From positions 992,001 through 1,056,000 of the forward strand of contig NZ_JAQTHU010000001.1 in assembly GCF_029433255.1 (NCBI RefSeq): a stretch of 64,000 nt of DNA. The letters run 5' to 3'. The stretch's first letter is position 1. Each line of letters starts with the position of its first letter. Positions 25,794-39,815 of the stretch are shown here, one piece after another. The notes beneath the pieces were generated by a model that saw only the letters and a program-made list of their open reading frames with translations, did not search any database and was not told where the DNA came from. A program made the position numbers and the translations under genes. The DNA is from Lactobacillus sp. ESL0791. Lineage in GTDB: Bacteria; Bacillota; Bacilli; Lactobacillales; Lactobacillaceae.

Positions 25794-26390
25794 ATGGCAC
25801 AGCTATTTTTTCGCTACGGTGCAATGAGCAGCGGCAAGACAATTGAAATTTTAAAGGTGGCGCATAATTACGAAGCCCAAGGCCGCAAAATTGCGTTGAT
25901 GACGAGTAACGTCGATGATCGAAGCGGGTTAGGCGTTATTTCCTCAAGAATCGGGATGAAGCGTAAGGCGATCCCTGTAACTGATGAAATGAATTTGCTA
26001 GAATATATTAGCAGGATTAATAAAAAAGATAAAGATGACGGAAATGGGAAACTTGCTTGTGTTTTAATTGACGAAGCACAGTTTCTGAAACGGCACCATG
26101 TTTTGGAGTGCGCCAAGATTGTTGATGAATTAAATATTCCCGTCATGACTTTTGGCCTAAAAAATGACTTTCAAAATCATTTGTTTGAAGGCAGCGAAAA
26201 TCTTTTGATTTTTGCTGATAAGATAGAAGAAATGAAGACGATTTGTCACTTCTGCGGGCATAAGGCAACAATGAATTTGCGGATCAATAATAATCAGCCG
26301 GTTTACGAAGGTGAACAGGTTCAGATTGGCGGCGACGAGAGCTACTATCCTGTTTGTCGCTATCACTATTATCACCCCGAGATGAAATAA
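25794..26390 (+). CDS. tdk: Thymidine kinase
   Basis: Phosphorylates thymidine in the salvage pathway. Type II thymidine kinase: P-loop GAMSSGKT at residues 9-16, DEAQF motif near residue 90, and a C-terminal zinc-binding lobe with CHFCGHKA and a later CRYHY. 198 residues, normal size. RBS GGGGAGAAG. It ends 16 nt before prfA and is probably co-transcribed with prfA-prmC-sua5, as in many Firmicutes. Confidence 0.95.
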   Translation: MAQLFFRYGAMSSGKTIEILKVAHNYEAQGRKIALMTSNVDDRSGLGVISSRIGMKRKAIPVTDEMNLLEYISRINKKDKDDGNGKLACVLIDEAQFLKRHHVLECAKIVDELNIPVMTFGLKNDFQNHLFEGSENLLIFADKIEEMKTICHFCGHKATMNLRINNNQPVYEGEQVQIGGDESYYPVCRYHYYHPEMK

Positions 26391-26406
26391 GAAAGGAACT
26401 TGTTAA

Positions 26407-27492
26407 ATGGATAAGGTAATGGCCCAATTGGAGAGTTTAGAGGCGCATTATGAAGAACTTCAGGAGATGATGGCCGATCCCGAAGTAATTAACGATACCA
26501 AACGCTACATGGAAATTTCCAAAGAAGAGGCCGATTTGCGCGAAGTTGTGCAAAAATATCGAAAATATAAGGCTGACAAAAAGGAGATTGCAGATAATAA
26601 GGAAATCATTTCAAGCGAAAGCGATGCCGATTTGGTGGCAATGGCCAAGGAAGAAAATAACGATTTAGACGAAGAAATCACCCAGCTGGAGGACCAGATT
26701 AAAATTTTGATGCTGCCGAAAGACCCCAATGATGATAAGGATATCATCATGGAAATTCGGGGGGCAGCTGGCGGTGATGAAGCGTCACTTTTTGCCGGTG
26801 ACCTGCTGCGGATGTATGAAAAATATGCAGAGCGGCAAAGTTGGCAGGTCTCGGTCGTTGATAGTGAACCAACGGAGGTCGGCGGCTATAAGCGGATTGC
26901 AATTATGATTACTGGCGAAAAAGTTTACTCTAAGCTCAAGTACGAAAATGGCGCCCACCGGGTGCAGCGGGTACCCGTCACCGAATCGCAAGGTCGTGTC
27001 CATACCTCAACGGCAACGGTTGCGGTCATGCCGGAATACGAGCAGGTTGACCTTGACCTTGACCCGAAAGATATCCGGGTCGATGTTTATCGTTCCAGCG
27101 GTGCTGGCGGCCAGCATATTAACAAGACCTCCAGTGCCGTTCGGATGACGCACTTGCCGACAGGAATAGTTGTGGCCATGCAGGATCAGCGTAGCCAGCA
27201 GCAGAACCGGGAAAAGGCGATGCAGATTTTGAAATCGCGTGTTTATGATTACTATGAGAGTGAACACCGTGACAAATACGATGAGAAGAGAAAAAATGCC
27301 GTGGGTACGGGCGACCGGTCTGAGCGGATACGGACTTATAACTATCCCCAAAATCGGGTGACCGATCACCGGATTGGATTAACTTTAAATAAACTTGACC
27401 GGGTGATGAACGGCGAACTTGATGAAATTATTGACGCACTAATTCTGTATAACCAAACTAAGCAGCTGGAGGAGTTGGCAGAGAATGCCTAA
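26407..27492 (+). CDS. prfA: Peptide chain release factor 1
   Basis: Recognises UAA/UAG stop codons and triggers peptide release. The catalytic GGQ is at residues 234-236 in [11 protein letters not shown]. The codon-recognition motif region PxT-like [12 protein letters not shown] lies near 190, and the N-terminal helical domain has the coiled region [12 protein letters not shown]. 361 residues, full length. RBS AAAGGAAC. It overlaps prmC by 8 nt, fitting because PrmC methylates the Gln of this GGQ. Confidence 0.97.
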   Translation: MDKVMAQLESLEAHYEELQEMMADPEVINDTKRYMEISKEEADLREVVQKYRKYKADKKEIADNKEIISSESDADLVAMAKEENNDLDEEITQLEDQIKILMLPKDPNDDKDIIMEIRGAAGGDEASLFAGDLLRMYEKYAERQSWQVSVVDSEPTEVGGYKRIAIMITGEKVYSKLKYENGAHRVQRVPVTESQGRVHTSTATVAVMPEYEQVDLDLDPKDIRVDVYRSSGAGGQHINKTSSAVRMTHLPTGIVVAMQDQRSQQQNREKAMQILKSRVYDYYESEHRDKYDEKRKNAVGTGDRSERIRTYNYPQNRVTDHRIGLTLNKLDRVMNGELDEIIDALILYNQTKQLEELAENA

Positions 27493-28327
27493 GACTTTAA
27501 GAGAAATCCGTTTGCTGGCAGGAGAAGAGGCAGTAGACGTCCGCTCGGAAGATATTGATTACCTGCTGTTTGAGCGGCTTAATTTGACGCCGAGTGAGTT
27601 TGCGCTAAAGCAGGACATGGTTTTAACAACTGAACAAGAACAACAGGCGCAAAAGGATGTTAAAAGACTGGCTAAGGGGCAGTCGCCGCAATATATTTTG
27701 GGTTATGCCTGGTTTTGGGGCTACAAAATTATGGTGCAGCCTGGTGTTTTGATTCCCCGGTTTGAGACCGAAGAACTGGTTGCTTGGGCATTAGAAACAC
27801 TTAAATCAGGTGAAAAAGTATTAGACTTAGGAACAGGATCCGGGTGCATTACCGTCGCCTTAGGTAAGGAAGCAGAGAAAAAAGGAATTGAAAAGTTAGA
27901 CCTGTATGCTTCCGATGTTACCGATGCGGCGCTTAGAACTGCCGAAGAAAATTTTCTTACCTATGACTTAGATGTAACTATCCGGAAAGCGAATGTGCTA
28001 ATTGGCCTAGAAAAGTTTGACAAGATCATTTCTAATCCGCCTTACATTAAAACCAGTGAAAAGGCTGACATGGACCAGAATGTTTTAGCAAATGAGCCTA
28101 AGGAGGCCTTGTTTGCGGGCGCGGACGGGCTTGATTTTTACCGTAAATTTGCAAAGCAGATGCCTGAACACTTAAACAGCCACGGGGAGTTCTTCTTGGA
28201 ATATGGTTATCACGAAAAAGAGCAGCTTCAGGCATTATTTGCGGACGCGCTGCCCGATTTTACGCTTGAATTTAGAAATGACATGGCTGGTAAGCCACGC
28301 ATGGTACATGGAAAGTGGCAAAAATAA
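27485..28327 (+). CDS. prmC: Release factor glutamine methyltransferase
   Basis: SAM-dependent methyltransferase (HemK family) that methylates the GGQ glutamine of release factors. SAM-binding [11 protein letters not shown] near residues 114-124 and substrate-binding NPPY at 184-187. 280 residues. It overlaps the end of prfA and its stop overlaps the start of the next gene in TAATG, so the three are translationally coupled. Confidence 0.95.
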   Translation: MPKTLREIRLLAGEEAVDVRSEDIDYLLFERLNLTPSEFALKQDMVLTTEQEQQAQKDVKRLAKGQSPQYILGYAWFWGYKIMVQPGVLIPRFETEELVAWALETLKSGEKVLDLGTGSGCITVALGKEAEKKGIEKLDLYASDVTDAALRTAEENFLTYDLDVTIRKANVLIGLEKFDKIISNPPYIKTSEKADMDQNVLANEPKEALFAGADGLDFYRKFAKQMPEHLNSHGEFFLEYGYHEKEQLQALFADALPDFTLEFRNDMAGKPRMVHGKWQK

Positions 28328-29328
28328 TGGAAACGAAAATTTTTTCTAAAGAACAAATAGATGAAGCGGTCAAGTTGCTGGCGCAGGGAGAGCTTGTCGC
28401 TTTTCCCACAGAAACCGTTTATGGCTTAGGTGCGATTGCGACCAATGAGAAGTCCGTCAAGCGCGTTTATGCTGCTAAAGGGCGTCCCAGCGATAATCCT
28501 TTGATTGTCACCGTTGCAGATGAAAAAATGATGGCAAGTTACGCTAAAGAAATTCCTGAACGCGCGCAAAAATTAATTAAACATTTTTGGCCGGGTCCGC
28601 TGACCTTGCTGTTGTTTGTTAAACCAGGTTCCTTGCCCAAAGCCGTCACCGGCGGTCTGGATACGGTAGCCTTCCGCTGCCCTGATGACCGCTTAACCCA
28701 TGATTTGATTGCCAAGCTGGGTTCTCCAATCGTTGGACCGTCGGCTAATACTTCGACCAAACCTAGCCCCACGACTGCGGTGCACGTTTATCATGACCTA
28801 AAGGGCAAGATTGCCGGAATTATTGATGGCGGTCCAACAAGGGTTGGCTTGGAGTCGACAATTGTTGATTTGTCGGTTGCCTCCCCAGTAGTTTTACGTC
28901 CCGGTGAAATTACCCCGGAAGAGATTAGCGCAGTTTTAGGTGAAAAAGTGCTAATCAACACTGGCAAGGTGTCAGATAAGGAAGTGCCGAAGGCTCCTGG
29001 GATGAAGTACCGGCATTATGCTCCGAGTGCTCCAGTTATCGTTGTGGACCGTGTGGAAGATTTTGCTAAGGTTCCCTTTACTAATGCTACCGGTGTTATG
29101 GCGTTAGCGGCTGAATTAGCAAAAATCCCTTTGCCAGAGGAAAATAAATTTAATCTGGGGAATAATTTAGAGGATGCGGATCACAACTTATTCGGTGGTT
29201 TGCGCTATTTTGATGATAAAAGTAGTATTACGCAAATTTATGTTCAGGGCTTTGCTCAAGGTGAAAAAAGCCTTGCTTACATGAATCGTCTGAATAAGGC
29301 TGCTGCCGGTCACCATTTTAAATATTAA
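28327..29328 (+). CDS. L-threonylcarbamoyladenylate synthase (Sua5 type)
   Basis: Makes threonylcarbamoyl-AMP, the precursor of t6A37 in ANN-decoding tRNAs. The N-terminal YrdC domain (about 1-200) shows FPTETVYGLGA near residue 28 and the KxR...SxN pattern (AKGRPSDNPL; VGPSANTS). The C-terminal Sua5 domain (about 230-333) marks the long form. 333 residues from the ATG at 28327, whose A is the last base of the prmC stop; a GTG at 28315 is possible but has no RBS. Confidence 0.93.
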   Translation: METKIFSKEQIDEAVKLLAQGELVAFPTETVYGLGAIATNEKSVKRVYAAKGRPSDNPLIVTVADEKMMASYAKEIPERAQKLIKHFWPGPLTLLLFVKPGSLPKAVTGGLDTVAFRCPDDRLTHDLIAKLGSPIVGPSANTSTKPSPTTAVHVYHDLKGKIAGIIDGGPTRVGLESTIVDLSVASPVVLRPGEITPEEISAVLGEKVLINTGKVSDKEVPKAPGMKYRHYAPSAPVIVVDRVEDFAKVPFTNATGVMALAAELAKIPLPEENKFNLGNNLEDADHNLFGGLRYFDDKSSITQIYVQGFAQGEKSLAYMNRLNKAAAGHHFKY

Positions 29329-29333
29329 AAAAA

Positions 29334-29366
29334 TAAGGCATGGGGCTTTAAACCCTGTGCCTTTTT
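29334..29366 (+). terminator. Terminator of the tdk-prfA-prmC-sua5 operon
   Basis: AAGGCATGGGG with CCCTGTGCCTT and a T-run. Confidence 0.88.
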
Positions 29367-29409
29367 GATTAAAATATTTATTAAGTATGTTTTTATTTAG
29401 GAGGAAGAT

Positions 29410-30039
29410 ATGGGAAAATTTACAGTATTGGATCATCCCTTGATTCAGCACAAGCTGACAATTATTAGACGTAAGGAAACAGGCTCAAACGAGTTTCGGC
29501 AGATTGTTGGCGAAATCGGCGGTCTGATGACCTACGAAATAACCAGGGACTTGCCGCTTAAGGATGTGGAAATTGAGACGCCCATTGGCAAGACCACCCA
29601 AAAAGAAATTGCCGGTAAAAAGCTGACCATTGTTCCGATTCTGCGGGCTGGTATGGGAATGCTTAACGGGGTCATGGAAATGGTGCCAACTGCTAAAGTC
29701 GGTGTTATCGGGATGTACCGTGACGAAAAAACACTTGAGCCGCATGAATATTTCTGCAAGATGCCAAAAGATGTTGCAGAACGGCAATGTTTAGTCGTTG
29801 ACCCAATGCTGGCTACTGGTGGTTCGGCCAATATGGCAATTTCTGCTTTGAAAAAGCGCGGTGTCAAGGATATTAAATTGGCAGTTTTAGTTGCGGCACC
29901 GGAAGGTGTGAAGGCAGTTCAGGAAGAGAATCCGGATGTAGATATATATGCCGCAGCTGAAGATGAGAAATTATTGTCTAACGGCTACATTTTCCCAGGT
30001 CTTGGGGATGCCGGTGACAGATTATTTGGAACAAAATAG
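29410..30039 (+). CDS. upp: Uracil phosphoribosyltransferase
   Basis: Converts uracil and PRPP to UMP in pyrimidine salvage. It has the PRPP-binding loop [15 protein letters not shown] (residues about 130-144), the [10 protein letters not shown] region near 78 and the uracil-binding C-terminus [16 protein letters not shown]. 209 residues, complete. RBS TAGGAGGAAG. Directly upstream of the ATP synthase operon, the same order as in other lactobacilli and enterococci. Confidence 0.97.
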   Translation: MGKFTVLDHPLIQHKLTIIRRKETGSNEFRQIVGEIGGLMTYEITRDLPLKDVEIETPIGKTTQKEIAGKKLTIVPILRAGMGMLNGVMEMVPTAKVGVIGMYRDEKTLEPHEYFCKMPKDVAERQCLVVDPMLATGGSANMAISALKKRGVKDIKLAVLVAAPEGVKAVQEENPDVDIYAAAEDEKLLSNGYIFPGLGDAGDRLFGTK

Positions 30040-30156
30040 TTGCTAATTAATCATTTTTTAAATTAAATGCGGTTTCAACTTATACAAAATTATTTTTTGG
30101 TGTTAAGATAATAGTCGTGTTTGTTATTTGGCACAAGAAGGGAGGTCAGCAAGGGA

Positions 30157-30870
30157 TTGGACGGCTCATATGTTTTTAAATTTTTAGGTTTAAACTTTGA
30201 TCTTGCTGGGATTATCGGCTCGACGCTGATGGCAGTAGTAATCTTTGTAGTTTGTATTTTGCTTTCGCGCGAAGTCGAAATGAAGCCAAACAAAAAACAA
30301 AACGCACTTGAGTGTCTGCTTGATTTTACCGACGGCATTGTTAAGGGTAATGTCAGTGATCCAGATGCGCAACGGCATTTGTCGCTTTATGCGTTTGTCT
30401 TGTTCATGTTTATTTGGTTTATGAACCAGTTGGGCTTGTTTTTGGAAGTCAAAGTAGGAAATACAATGATTGTTAGGTCGCCAACGGCTGATCCGGTGAC
30501 GACGATGACCTTTGCAATGATGACCTTGCTTTTATCGTTTTCGTTTGGAATGCAGAAGAAGGGCATTAAGGGTTACTGGAAGAGCTATGCTGAACCGTTT
30601 AGCTTTTTATTCCCAATCAACTTGATTGAGGAAGTTACGAACTTTTTGACCTTGTCACTTCGTTTATACGGGAACATTTATGCTGGAGAAGTGCTACTAT
30701 CATTAATCGGTGACCGCTTTGCCATGAGCTTTGGTCTGCCGACAATGATTATCGCTGCTCCCTTAGCCATGATTTGGCAAGGATTTTCAGTTTTCATTGG
30801 TTCCATTCAGGCATATGTTTTTGTAACTTTATCGATGGTTTATGTTGGTAAAAAAGTTACGACAGAATAA
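30157..30870 (+). CDS. atpB: ATP synthase F0 subunit a
   Basis: Membrane subunit forming the proton half-channels against the c-ring. Multiple hydrophobic helices; the conserved Arg lies in LTLSLRLYGNIYAGE near residue 170, with the C-terminal helix FIGSIQAYVFVTLSMVY. 237 residues from the TTG at 30157, which follows GGGAGG by 11 nt; the frame could extend to 30121, but no RBS is there. First gene of atpBEFHAGDC. Confidence 0.93.
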   Translation: MDGSYVFKFLGLNFDLAGIIGSTLMAVVIFVVCILLSREVEMKPNKKQNALECLLDFTDGIVKGNVSDPDAQRHLSLYAFVLFMFIWFMNQLGLFLEVKVGNTMIVRSPTADPVTTMTFAMMTLLLSFSFGMQKKGIKGYWKSYAEPFSFLFPINLIEEVTNFLTLSLRLYGNIYAGEVLLSLIGDRFAMSFGLPTMIIAAPLAMIWQGFSVFIGSIQAYVFVTLSMVYVGKKVTTE

Positions 30871-30888
30871 TTATTTTGGAGGTTTATT

Positions 30889-31113
30889 ATGGCACAAGTA
30901 TTTAAGTATCTTGCAGCAGCATTAGTAGCTGGCGCAGCAGCCTTTGCAGCAGCATGGGGTAATGGTAAGGTTATTACCAAGACGGTTGAAAGTATTGCCC
31001 GTCAACCAGAAGCATACAGCAATTTGCGGTCAACAATGATTATCGGGGTTGCCCTGATTGAGTCTGTTCCTATCTTAGCAGTTGTTGTTGCCTTCATGAT
31101 TCTCTTCTTATAA
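30889..31113 (+). CDS. atpE: ATP synthase F0 subunit c
   Basis: Two-helix proteolipid of the proton-driven ring. The Gly/Ala-rich first helix is followed by the polar loop IARQPE, and the second helix has the proton-carrying Glu near residue 58 ([10 protein letters not shown]). 74 residues. The site is Glu, and the Na+-binding pattern of sodium ATPases is not evident. RBS TTGGAGG. Confidence 0.96.
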   Translation: MAQVFKYLAAALVAGAAAFAAAWGNGKVITKTVESIARQPEAYSNLRSTMIIGVALIESVPILAVVVAFMILFL

Positions 31114-31162
31114 TTATCTCGTGGAAAATAATTTAGGTTCAGAAAAGAGAGAAGGGCAGTAA

Positions 31163-31671
31163 ATGACATTTCAAATATTATTTGCAGCCTCACAGCATAT
31201 TTATTTAGGCAATGCTATCTGGTATCTAATCGTTTTTGCGCTTTTGCTCGTTTTGGTCAAACACTATGCGTGGGGACCGGTTTCCGCAATGATGGAAAAA
31301 AGACGGCAAAAAGTGATTAATGATTTAGATTCAGCTGCAGATAGCCGCAAGAAAGCTGAGCTTTTGGCTAATCAGCGTGAAGCTGCCTTAAAGAATTCGC
31401 GGCAAGAAGCAACACAAATTCTCTCTGACGCAAAAGTCAATGCAGAAAAGACGAGCAGCCAAATTTTAGCTGATGCAAACGAAAATGCCTCGTCAATTCA
31501 CAAGAAGGCTGAAGTAGATGCCGCTCAAGCCAAAACCGATGCTTTGAATGAAGCACGCGGGGAAGTTGCAGACATTTCGGTCGCAATTGCGGAAAAGATA
31601 ATTGCCAAGAATTTATCTGCAGCCGATCAAAAAGATTTGGTTGACCAGTTCATTAAGGGGCTGAATAAATA

Positions 31672-31672
<1 letters not shown>
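31163..31672 (+). CDS. atpF: ATP synthase F0 subunit b
   Basis: Peripheral stalk subunit: one N-terminal membrane helix (about residues 13-35) and then a long Ala/Lys/Glu-rich amphipathic helix that dimerises and contacts delta. 169 residues. RBS AGAAGGGC. Its stop overlaps the atpH start in TAATG. Confidence 0.95.
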
Positions 31673-33746
<2,074 letters not shown>

Positions 33747-33755
33747 GAGGTAATT

Positions 33756-36181
<2,426 letters not shown>

Positions 36182-36192
36182 GGTGATGTCAA

Positions 36193-36627
36193 ATGGCAGA
36201 TCCAGAAAAACTTTTCCAGGTTAACATTGTGACACCTGATGGGGTGATTTATTCGCATCGTGCGAGCTTGATTTCAATGCGTGCAATCGATGGTGTTCGC
36301 TCAGTAATGTATGATCACCTGCCAATTTTGACGCCGCTGGCAATTGGTGAAGTCAAAATTAAGCGCAGTCAAGAAATGAGCCAAGCGGTAAATCATATTG
36401 CTGTCAGTGGTGGTTATTTCGAGTTTTCTAATAATGTTGCAACCATCATTGCCGATACCGCGGAATTGTCACGCAATATTGATGTTTCGCGGGCACAGGA
36501 AGCCAGAGATCGAGCCCAAAAGCGGTTAAAGGAAGCAAAAGAAAAGCATGACCGAATGTCAATTGAGAGAGCTCAAGTTGCATTAAGACGAGCTGTAAAC
36601 CGCATTAGCGTTTACAATTCAAAATAA
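36193..36627 (+). CDS. atpC: ATP synthase F1 subunit epsilon
   Basis: Central stalk regulatory subunit: N-terminal beta-sandwich ([13 protein letters not shown]...) and C-terminal two-helix domain ([20 protein letters not shown]...). 144 residues. Last gene of the operon; a hairpin follows within 20 nt. Confidence 0.95.
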   Translation: MADPEKLFQVNIVTPDGVIYSHRASLISMRAIDGVRSVMYDHLPILTPLAIGEVKIKRSQEMSQAVNHIAVSGGYFEFSNNVATIIADTAELSRNIDVSRAQEARDRAQKRLKEAKEKHDRMSIERAQVALRRAVNRISVYNSK

Positions 36628-36643
36628 TAAAAAGTAATTATTT

Positions 36644-36674
36644 TAATGGATGCACTGCTGTGTATCCATTTTTT
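36644..36674 (+). terminator. Terminator of the atp operon
   Basis: AATGGATGCAC with GTG-ATCCATT and six T. It lies directly before the DUF1146 gene. Confidence 0.8.
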
Positions 36675-36710
36675 ATTAAATTAAAAAATAGAAAAGTGAG
36701 TAAAACAAAA

Positions 36711-36941
36711 ATGGTTCAACTTGGAATTCATGCCGTAATTAACCTGATAATTTATTTCATTACGATTGCACTTTCATTTCAAGCGCTGAAAGCAATTCAA
36801 ATAGAGAAGTTTGTTCGCAAAGGCCATACTTTTGCTGCCCAAATTATTATTTTGTTTTCATCAATTGCCTTGGGTTATCTGGTAGGCAGCTTTTTTGTGA
36901 CGTTAATTAATACTTCATTGCAGCTCAGCAATTTCTTTTAA
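36711..36941 (+). CDS. DUF1146 family membrane protein
   Basis: 76-residue protein with two hydrophobic helices (about 8-25 and 43-65), matching the DUF1146/YwzB family that commonly follows the atp operon in Firmicutes. The function is unknown. The ATG at 36711 is chosen because it starts the conserved part; the reading frame upstream to 36660 runs through the atp terminator and cannot be coding. Confidence 0.8.
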   Translation: MVQLGIHAVINLIIYFITIALSFQALKAIQIEKFVRKGHTFAAQIIILFSSIALGYLVGSFFVTLINTSLQLSNFF

Positions 36942-36960
36942 AACTTGGTAAAGGCGTAAA

Positions 36961-36995
36961 TACCATAAACAACTCAGAGTTGTTTATGGTAAAAT
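36961..36995 (+). promoter_or_regulatory. 31-bp perfect palindrome and -10 element upstream of mbl
   Basis: TACCATAAACAACTC (36961-36975), one central A, then GAGTTGTTTATGGTA (36977-36991). A TGG-extended -10 TAAAAT (36990-36995) overlaps its right edge. No T-run follows on the plus strand, so an operator is as likely as an RNA hairpin. Confidence 0.5.
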
Positions 36996-37023
36996 TAAAA
37001 CTGTGTATCTATGGAGGTTTATC

Positions 37024-38013
37024 GTGGCACGAGATATAGGAATTGATTTGGGAACAGCAAACGTATTGATTAATGTTTCCGGTAAAGGAATTGTTTTAAA
37101 TGAGCCGTCGGTTGTTGCGGTTGATACAACAACCAATAAGGTTGCAGCTGTTGGTAGGGACGCGTATGAAATGGTCGGCAGGACGCCTGGTAATATTAGA
37201 GTGATTCGACCGCTGAAAAATGGAGTAATTGCCGATTTTGATGTTACCGAGGAGATGTTGTCGTATTTTATTGAAAAATTAAATGTTAAGGGCTTTATGT
37301 CTAAGCCTAATACACTTATTTGTGCACCAACAGGTGTGACATCGATTGAGCAAAAAGCGATTATTCAAGCTGCTGAAAAATCTGGCGGCGGCAAAGTTTA
37401 TTTAGACTTTGAACCGAAAGTTGCAGCTGTTGGTGCGGGCTTAGATATTTTTAAGCCGCAAGGCAATATTGTGATTGATATTGGCGGTGGGACAACCGAC
37501 ATTGCGGTTTTGTCAATGGGCGAAATTGTTACCAGTCAATCGATGCATTATGCCGGTGATCGGATGAACCAGGATGTTGTTTCTTATATTAAAAATAAGC
37601 ATAATTTACTGATTGGTTCACGGACCGCAGAACAAATTAAGATTGAAATTGGCAGTGCATTTGAACCAGATAAGGATGCCCAAATTACCGTTCGCGGGCG
37701 CGACATTGTTGACGGGCTGCCTAAACAGGTAACTGTGACTGCACCCGAAATTCAGGAAGCACTTCATGACGGATTGATGTCAATTATCGCGTCGACTAAG
37801 GAAGTACTGGAAGCAACACCACCAGAGTTGTCGGCCGATATTATTGACCGCGGAATTATGCTGACTGGCGGTGGGGCACTGCTGAAAAATATTGATAAGC
37901 TAATTTCGTATTATCTAAAAGTTCCGGTACTAGCAGCGGATCACCCATTGGAATCTGTTGCCTTGGGAACAGGAATTTTGCTGAAAAATATTGAAAAGCA
38001 CAGACTGTATTAA
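37024..38013 (+). CDS. mbl: MreB/Mbl-like actin homologue
   Basis: Rod-shape cytoskeletal ATPase of the MreB family, second copy besides the one at 53424. It has the actin-fold phosphate-1 motif DLGTAN near residue 7, phosphate-2 [13 protein letters not shown] near 150, and the adenosine motif [11 protein letters not shown] near 285. 329 residues from GTG 37024 with GGAGG upstream. Placed with yidD, DUF2969 and rodA, so it is probably the Mbl-type paralogue, but MreB and MreBH cannot be told apart by eye. Confidence 0.85.
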   Translation: MARDIGIDLGTANVLINVSGKGIVLNEPSVVAVDTTTNKVAAVGRDAYEMVGRTPGNIRVIRPLKNGVIADFDVTEEMLSYFIEKLNVKGFMSKPNTLICAPTGVTSIEQKAIIQAAEKSGGGKVYLDFEPKVAAVGAGLDIFKPQGNIVIDIGGGTTDIAVLSMGEIVTSQSMHYAGDRMNQDVVSYIKNKHNLLIGSRTAEQIKIEIGSAFEPDKDAQITVRGRDIVDGLPKQVTVTAPEIQEALHDGLMSIIASTKEVLEATPPELSADIIDRGIMLTGGGALLKNIDKLISYYLKVPVLAADHPLESVALGTGILLKNIEKHRLY

Positions 38014-38026
38014 GTAGGTGAGCTGG

Positions 38027-38320
38027 TTGCGGCGAATATTAATTTGGCTGGTGCGCGTATACCAAAAATTTATTTCACCGGTTTTGCCTGATAGCTGTCG
38101 CTATTATCCGACCTGTTCGAGTTATATGATTGATGCCTTGAAAAAACACGGACCAGTTTTGGGTTTAATCATGGGAATTTGCCGGGTATTGCGCTGCAAC
38201 CCATTTGTTCGGGGCGGGGTGGATCCAGTTCCGGACAATTTTACGATTTTTCGCAATCCGCATCCGGAGCGTTATGAAGATGCGATTATTGCCCGCAAGT
38301 TTCACCCTAATAATAAGTAG
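38027..38320 (+). CDS. yidD: Membrane protein insertion efficiency factor YidD
   Basis: Small protein of the YidD family (haemolytic-like domain), thought to help YidC-dependent membrane insertion. An amphipathic N-terminus is followed by the conserved core [28 protein letters not shown] and [14 protein letters not shown]. About 97 residues if TTG 38027 is used; GTG at 38018, in the same frame, is an equally possible start, since TAGGTGAG lies between the two options. Confidence 0.88.
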   Translation: MRRILIWLVRVYQKFISPVLPDSCRYYPTCSSYMIDALKKHGPVLGLIMGICRVLRCNPFVRGGVDPVPDNFTIFRNPHPERYEDAIIARKFHPNNK

Positions 38321-38328
38321 GAGAGTTT

Positions 38329-38556
38329 ATGTCAAAAAAAGCCGAAAACATTGATATTGAAGTAAATGAGCTTAAGGGAAAAAATGTCCCAACCTGGGAA
38401 GTAGTGATTCCGAATAAGAAGGCAATTGGCTTGATTGAAAAAGCCGAAGGCCGCTACCGGGTTACGACAACTAAAACGAATAAGATTTTGTTTGCCAAAA
38501 ATTTTGAAAGCAGCATAAATGATTTGCTGTCATATTTTGCCTTACATGAAAAATAA
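38329..38556 (+). CDS. DUF2969 family protein
   Basis: 75-residue soluble protein with the DUF2969 character (N-terminal charged part, then NVPTWEVVIPNKKAIGLIE and GRYRVTTTKTNK). The function is unknown. RBS TAGGAGAG. The family is confined to lactobacilli and relatives and repeatedly lies between mreB-like/yidD and rodA, which points to a link with cell elongation. Confidence 0.8.
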   Translation: MSKKAENIDIEVNELKGKNVPTWEVVIPNKKAIGLIEKAEGRYRVTTTKTNKILFAKNFESSINDLLSYFALHEK

Positions 38557-38573
38557 TAAGTAGTGGTTGTTAA

Positions 38574-39767
38574 ATGGTTAAAGTAGAAAATAAAACAAGT
38601 CTTGTTGACCGTATTGCGTGGAATATTGTTATTCCTGTAGCAATTTTAGCGGTAGTCAGTTTATATTCAATTTATTTTGCGGCTGGTGATGATCCGAGTC
38701 ACATGGGCACACCGTTTAAGGCGCTGATCATGCAGGCTTTATGGTATATAATTTCGGTGATTGCTGTTCTTTTTGTCATTCAGTTTGATGCGGAACAATT
38801 ATTTAAGCTCGCCCCTTATGCCTATGGTGTCGGTATTTTTCTGTTGATTGCGGTTTTGTTTTTTTACAATCGCAGTATTGCTGCAAGTACGGGAGCCCAT
38901 AGCTGGTTCAAGCTGGGGCCGATCTCTTTTCAGCCGTCGGAGGTTATGAAGCCCGCTTTTATTTTGATGCTGGCACGCGTGGTTAATGAGCATAATAAAA
39001 AGTTCAAGCACACTGTGCAAAATGATTGGCACCTGCTTGAAAAAATCGTCGGCTGGTTCTTACCGGTTGCGGTTTTGTTAATTTTGCAAAAAGACTTTGG
39101 AACAATGCTGGTCTTTATTGCCATTGCTGGTGGTGTAGTACTAGTTTCGGGAATCTCTTGGAAAATAATTATTCCGGTCTATGGTTTTGTCTTTATTCTA
39201 GGTGCGGTGATCATCGTAATGGTTACCACACCTAACGGACAGGCTTTTTTAAGTCATTTCTTTAAGGCTTACCAATTTGACCGAATCAAATCCTGGCTGA
39301 GCCCGTCAACCGATACTTCTAAAAGCGGCTACCAGCTGTGGCTCAGTATGCAAGCAATCGGTTCGGGACAAATTTTTGGTAATGGTTTTGGCAAATTAAG
39401 TGTTTATGTTCCAGTCCGCGGTTCCGATATGGTTTATTCGGTTATCGGTGAAAGTTTTGGCTTTGTGGGCAGTGTTGCCCTAATCTTGGTTTACTTATAC
39501 CTGATTATTCAGATGGTTAAGATTGCCTTTGATACCAAGAATGCTTTTTATTCCTATATTTCAACTGGGGTCATCATGATGATTTTGTTCCACGTCTTTG
39601 AAAATATTGGGATGAGCATTGATCTTTTGCCGCTGACGGGAATTCCACTGCCGTTTGTTTCGCAAGGAGGTTCGGCCCTGATTGGTAATATGATTGGTAT
39701 TGGCATGATTTTGTCAATGAAATTTCACCACAAGGACTACATGTTTAGTACGGCCGGCGATTTTTAA
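38574..39767 (+). CDS. rodA: Rod shape-determining peptidoglycan polymerase RodA (SEDS)
   Basis: SEDS glycosyltransferase that polymerises lipid II during elongation. About 10 membrane helices over 397 residues and the family hallmarks: STGAHSWFKLGPISFQPSEVMK near 105-125, then FLSHF and LPLTGIPLPFVSQGGSAL near the C-terminus. It sits with mbl, yidD and DUF2969, so RodA rather than FtsW. The RBS is weak (GTAGTGG). Confidence 0.9.
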   Translation: MVKVENKTSLVDRIAWNIVIPVAILAVVSLYSIYFAAGDDPSHMGTPFKALIMQALWYIISVIAVLFVIQFDAEQLFKLAPYAYGVGIFLLIAVLFFYNRSIAASTGAHSWFKLGPISFQPSEVMKPAFILMLARVVNEHNKKFKHTVQNDWHLLEKIVGWFLPVAVLLILQKDFGTMLVFIAIAGGVVLVSGISWKIIIPVYGFVFILGAVIIVMVTTPNGQAFLSHFFKAYQFDRIKSWLSPSTDTSKSGYQLWLSMQAIGSGQIFGNGFGKLSVYVPVRGSDMVYSVIGESFGFVGSVALILVYLYLIIQMVKIAFDTKNAFYSYISTGVIMMILFHVFENIGMSIDLLPLTGIPLPFVSQGGSALIGNMIGIGMILSMKFHHKDYMFSTAGDF

Positions 39768-39773
39768 GAATAA

Positions 39774-39811
39774 AAAAGATTTCAAGCGTTAAAAACTTGA
39801 AATCTTTTTTA
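39774..39811. terminator. Bidirectional terminator between rodA and usp
   Basis: AAAGATTTCAAG with CTTGAAATCTTT between convergent genes, A-run and T-run on the two sides. Confidence 0.9.
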
Positions 39812-39815
39812 GTGC

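Noticed and set aside
36660..36710. Upstream part of the DUF1146 frame
   Set aside because: It begins inside the atp terminator hairpin; the conserved protein starts at 36711.
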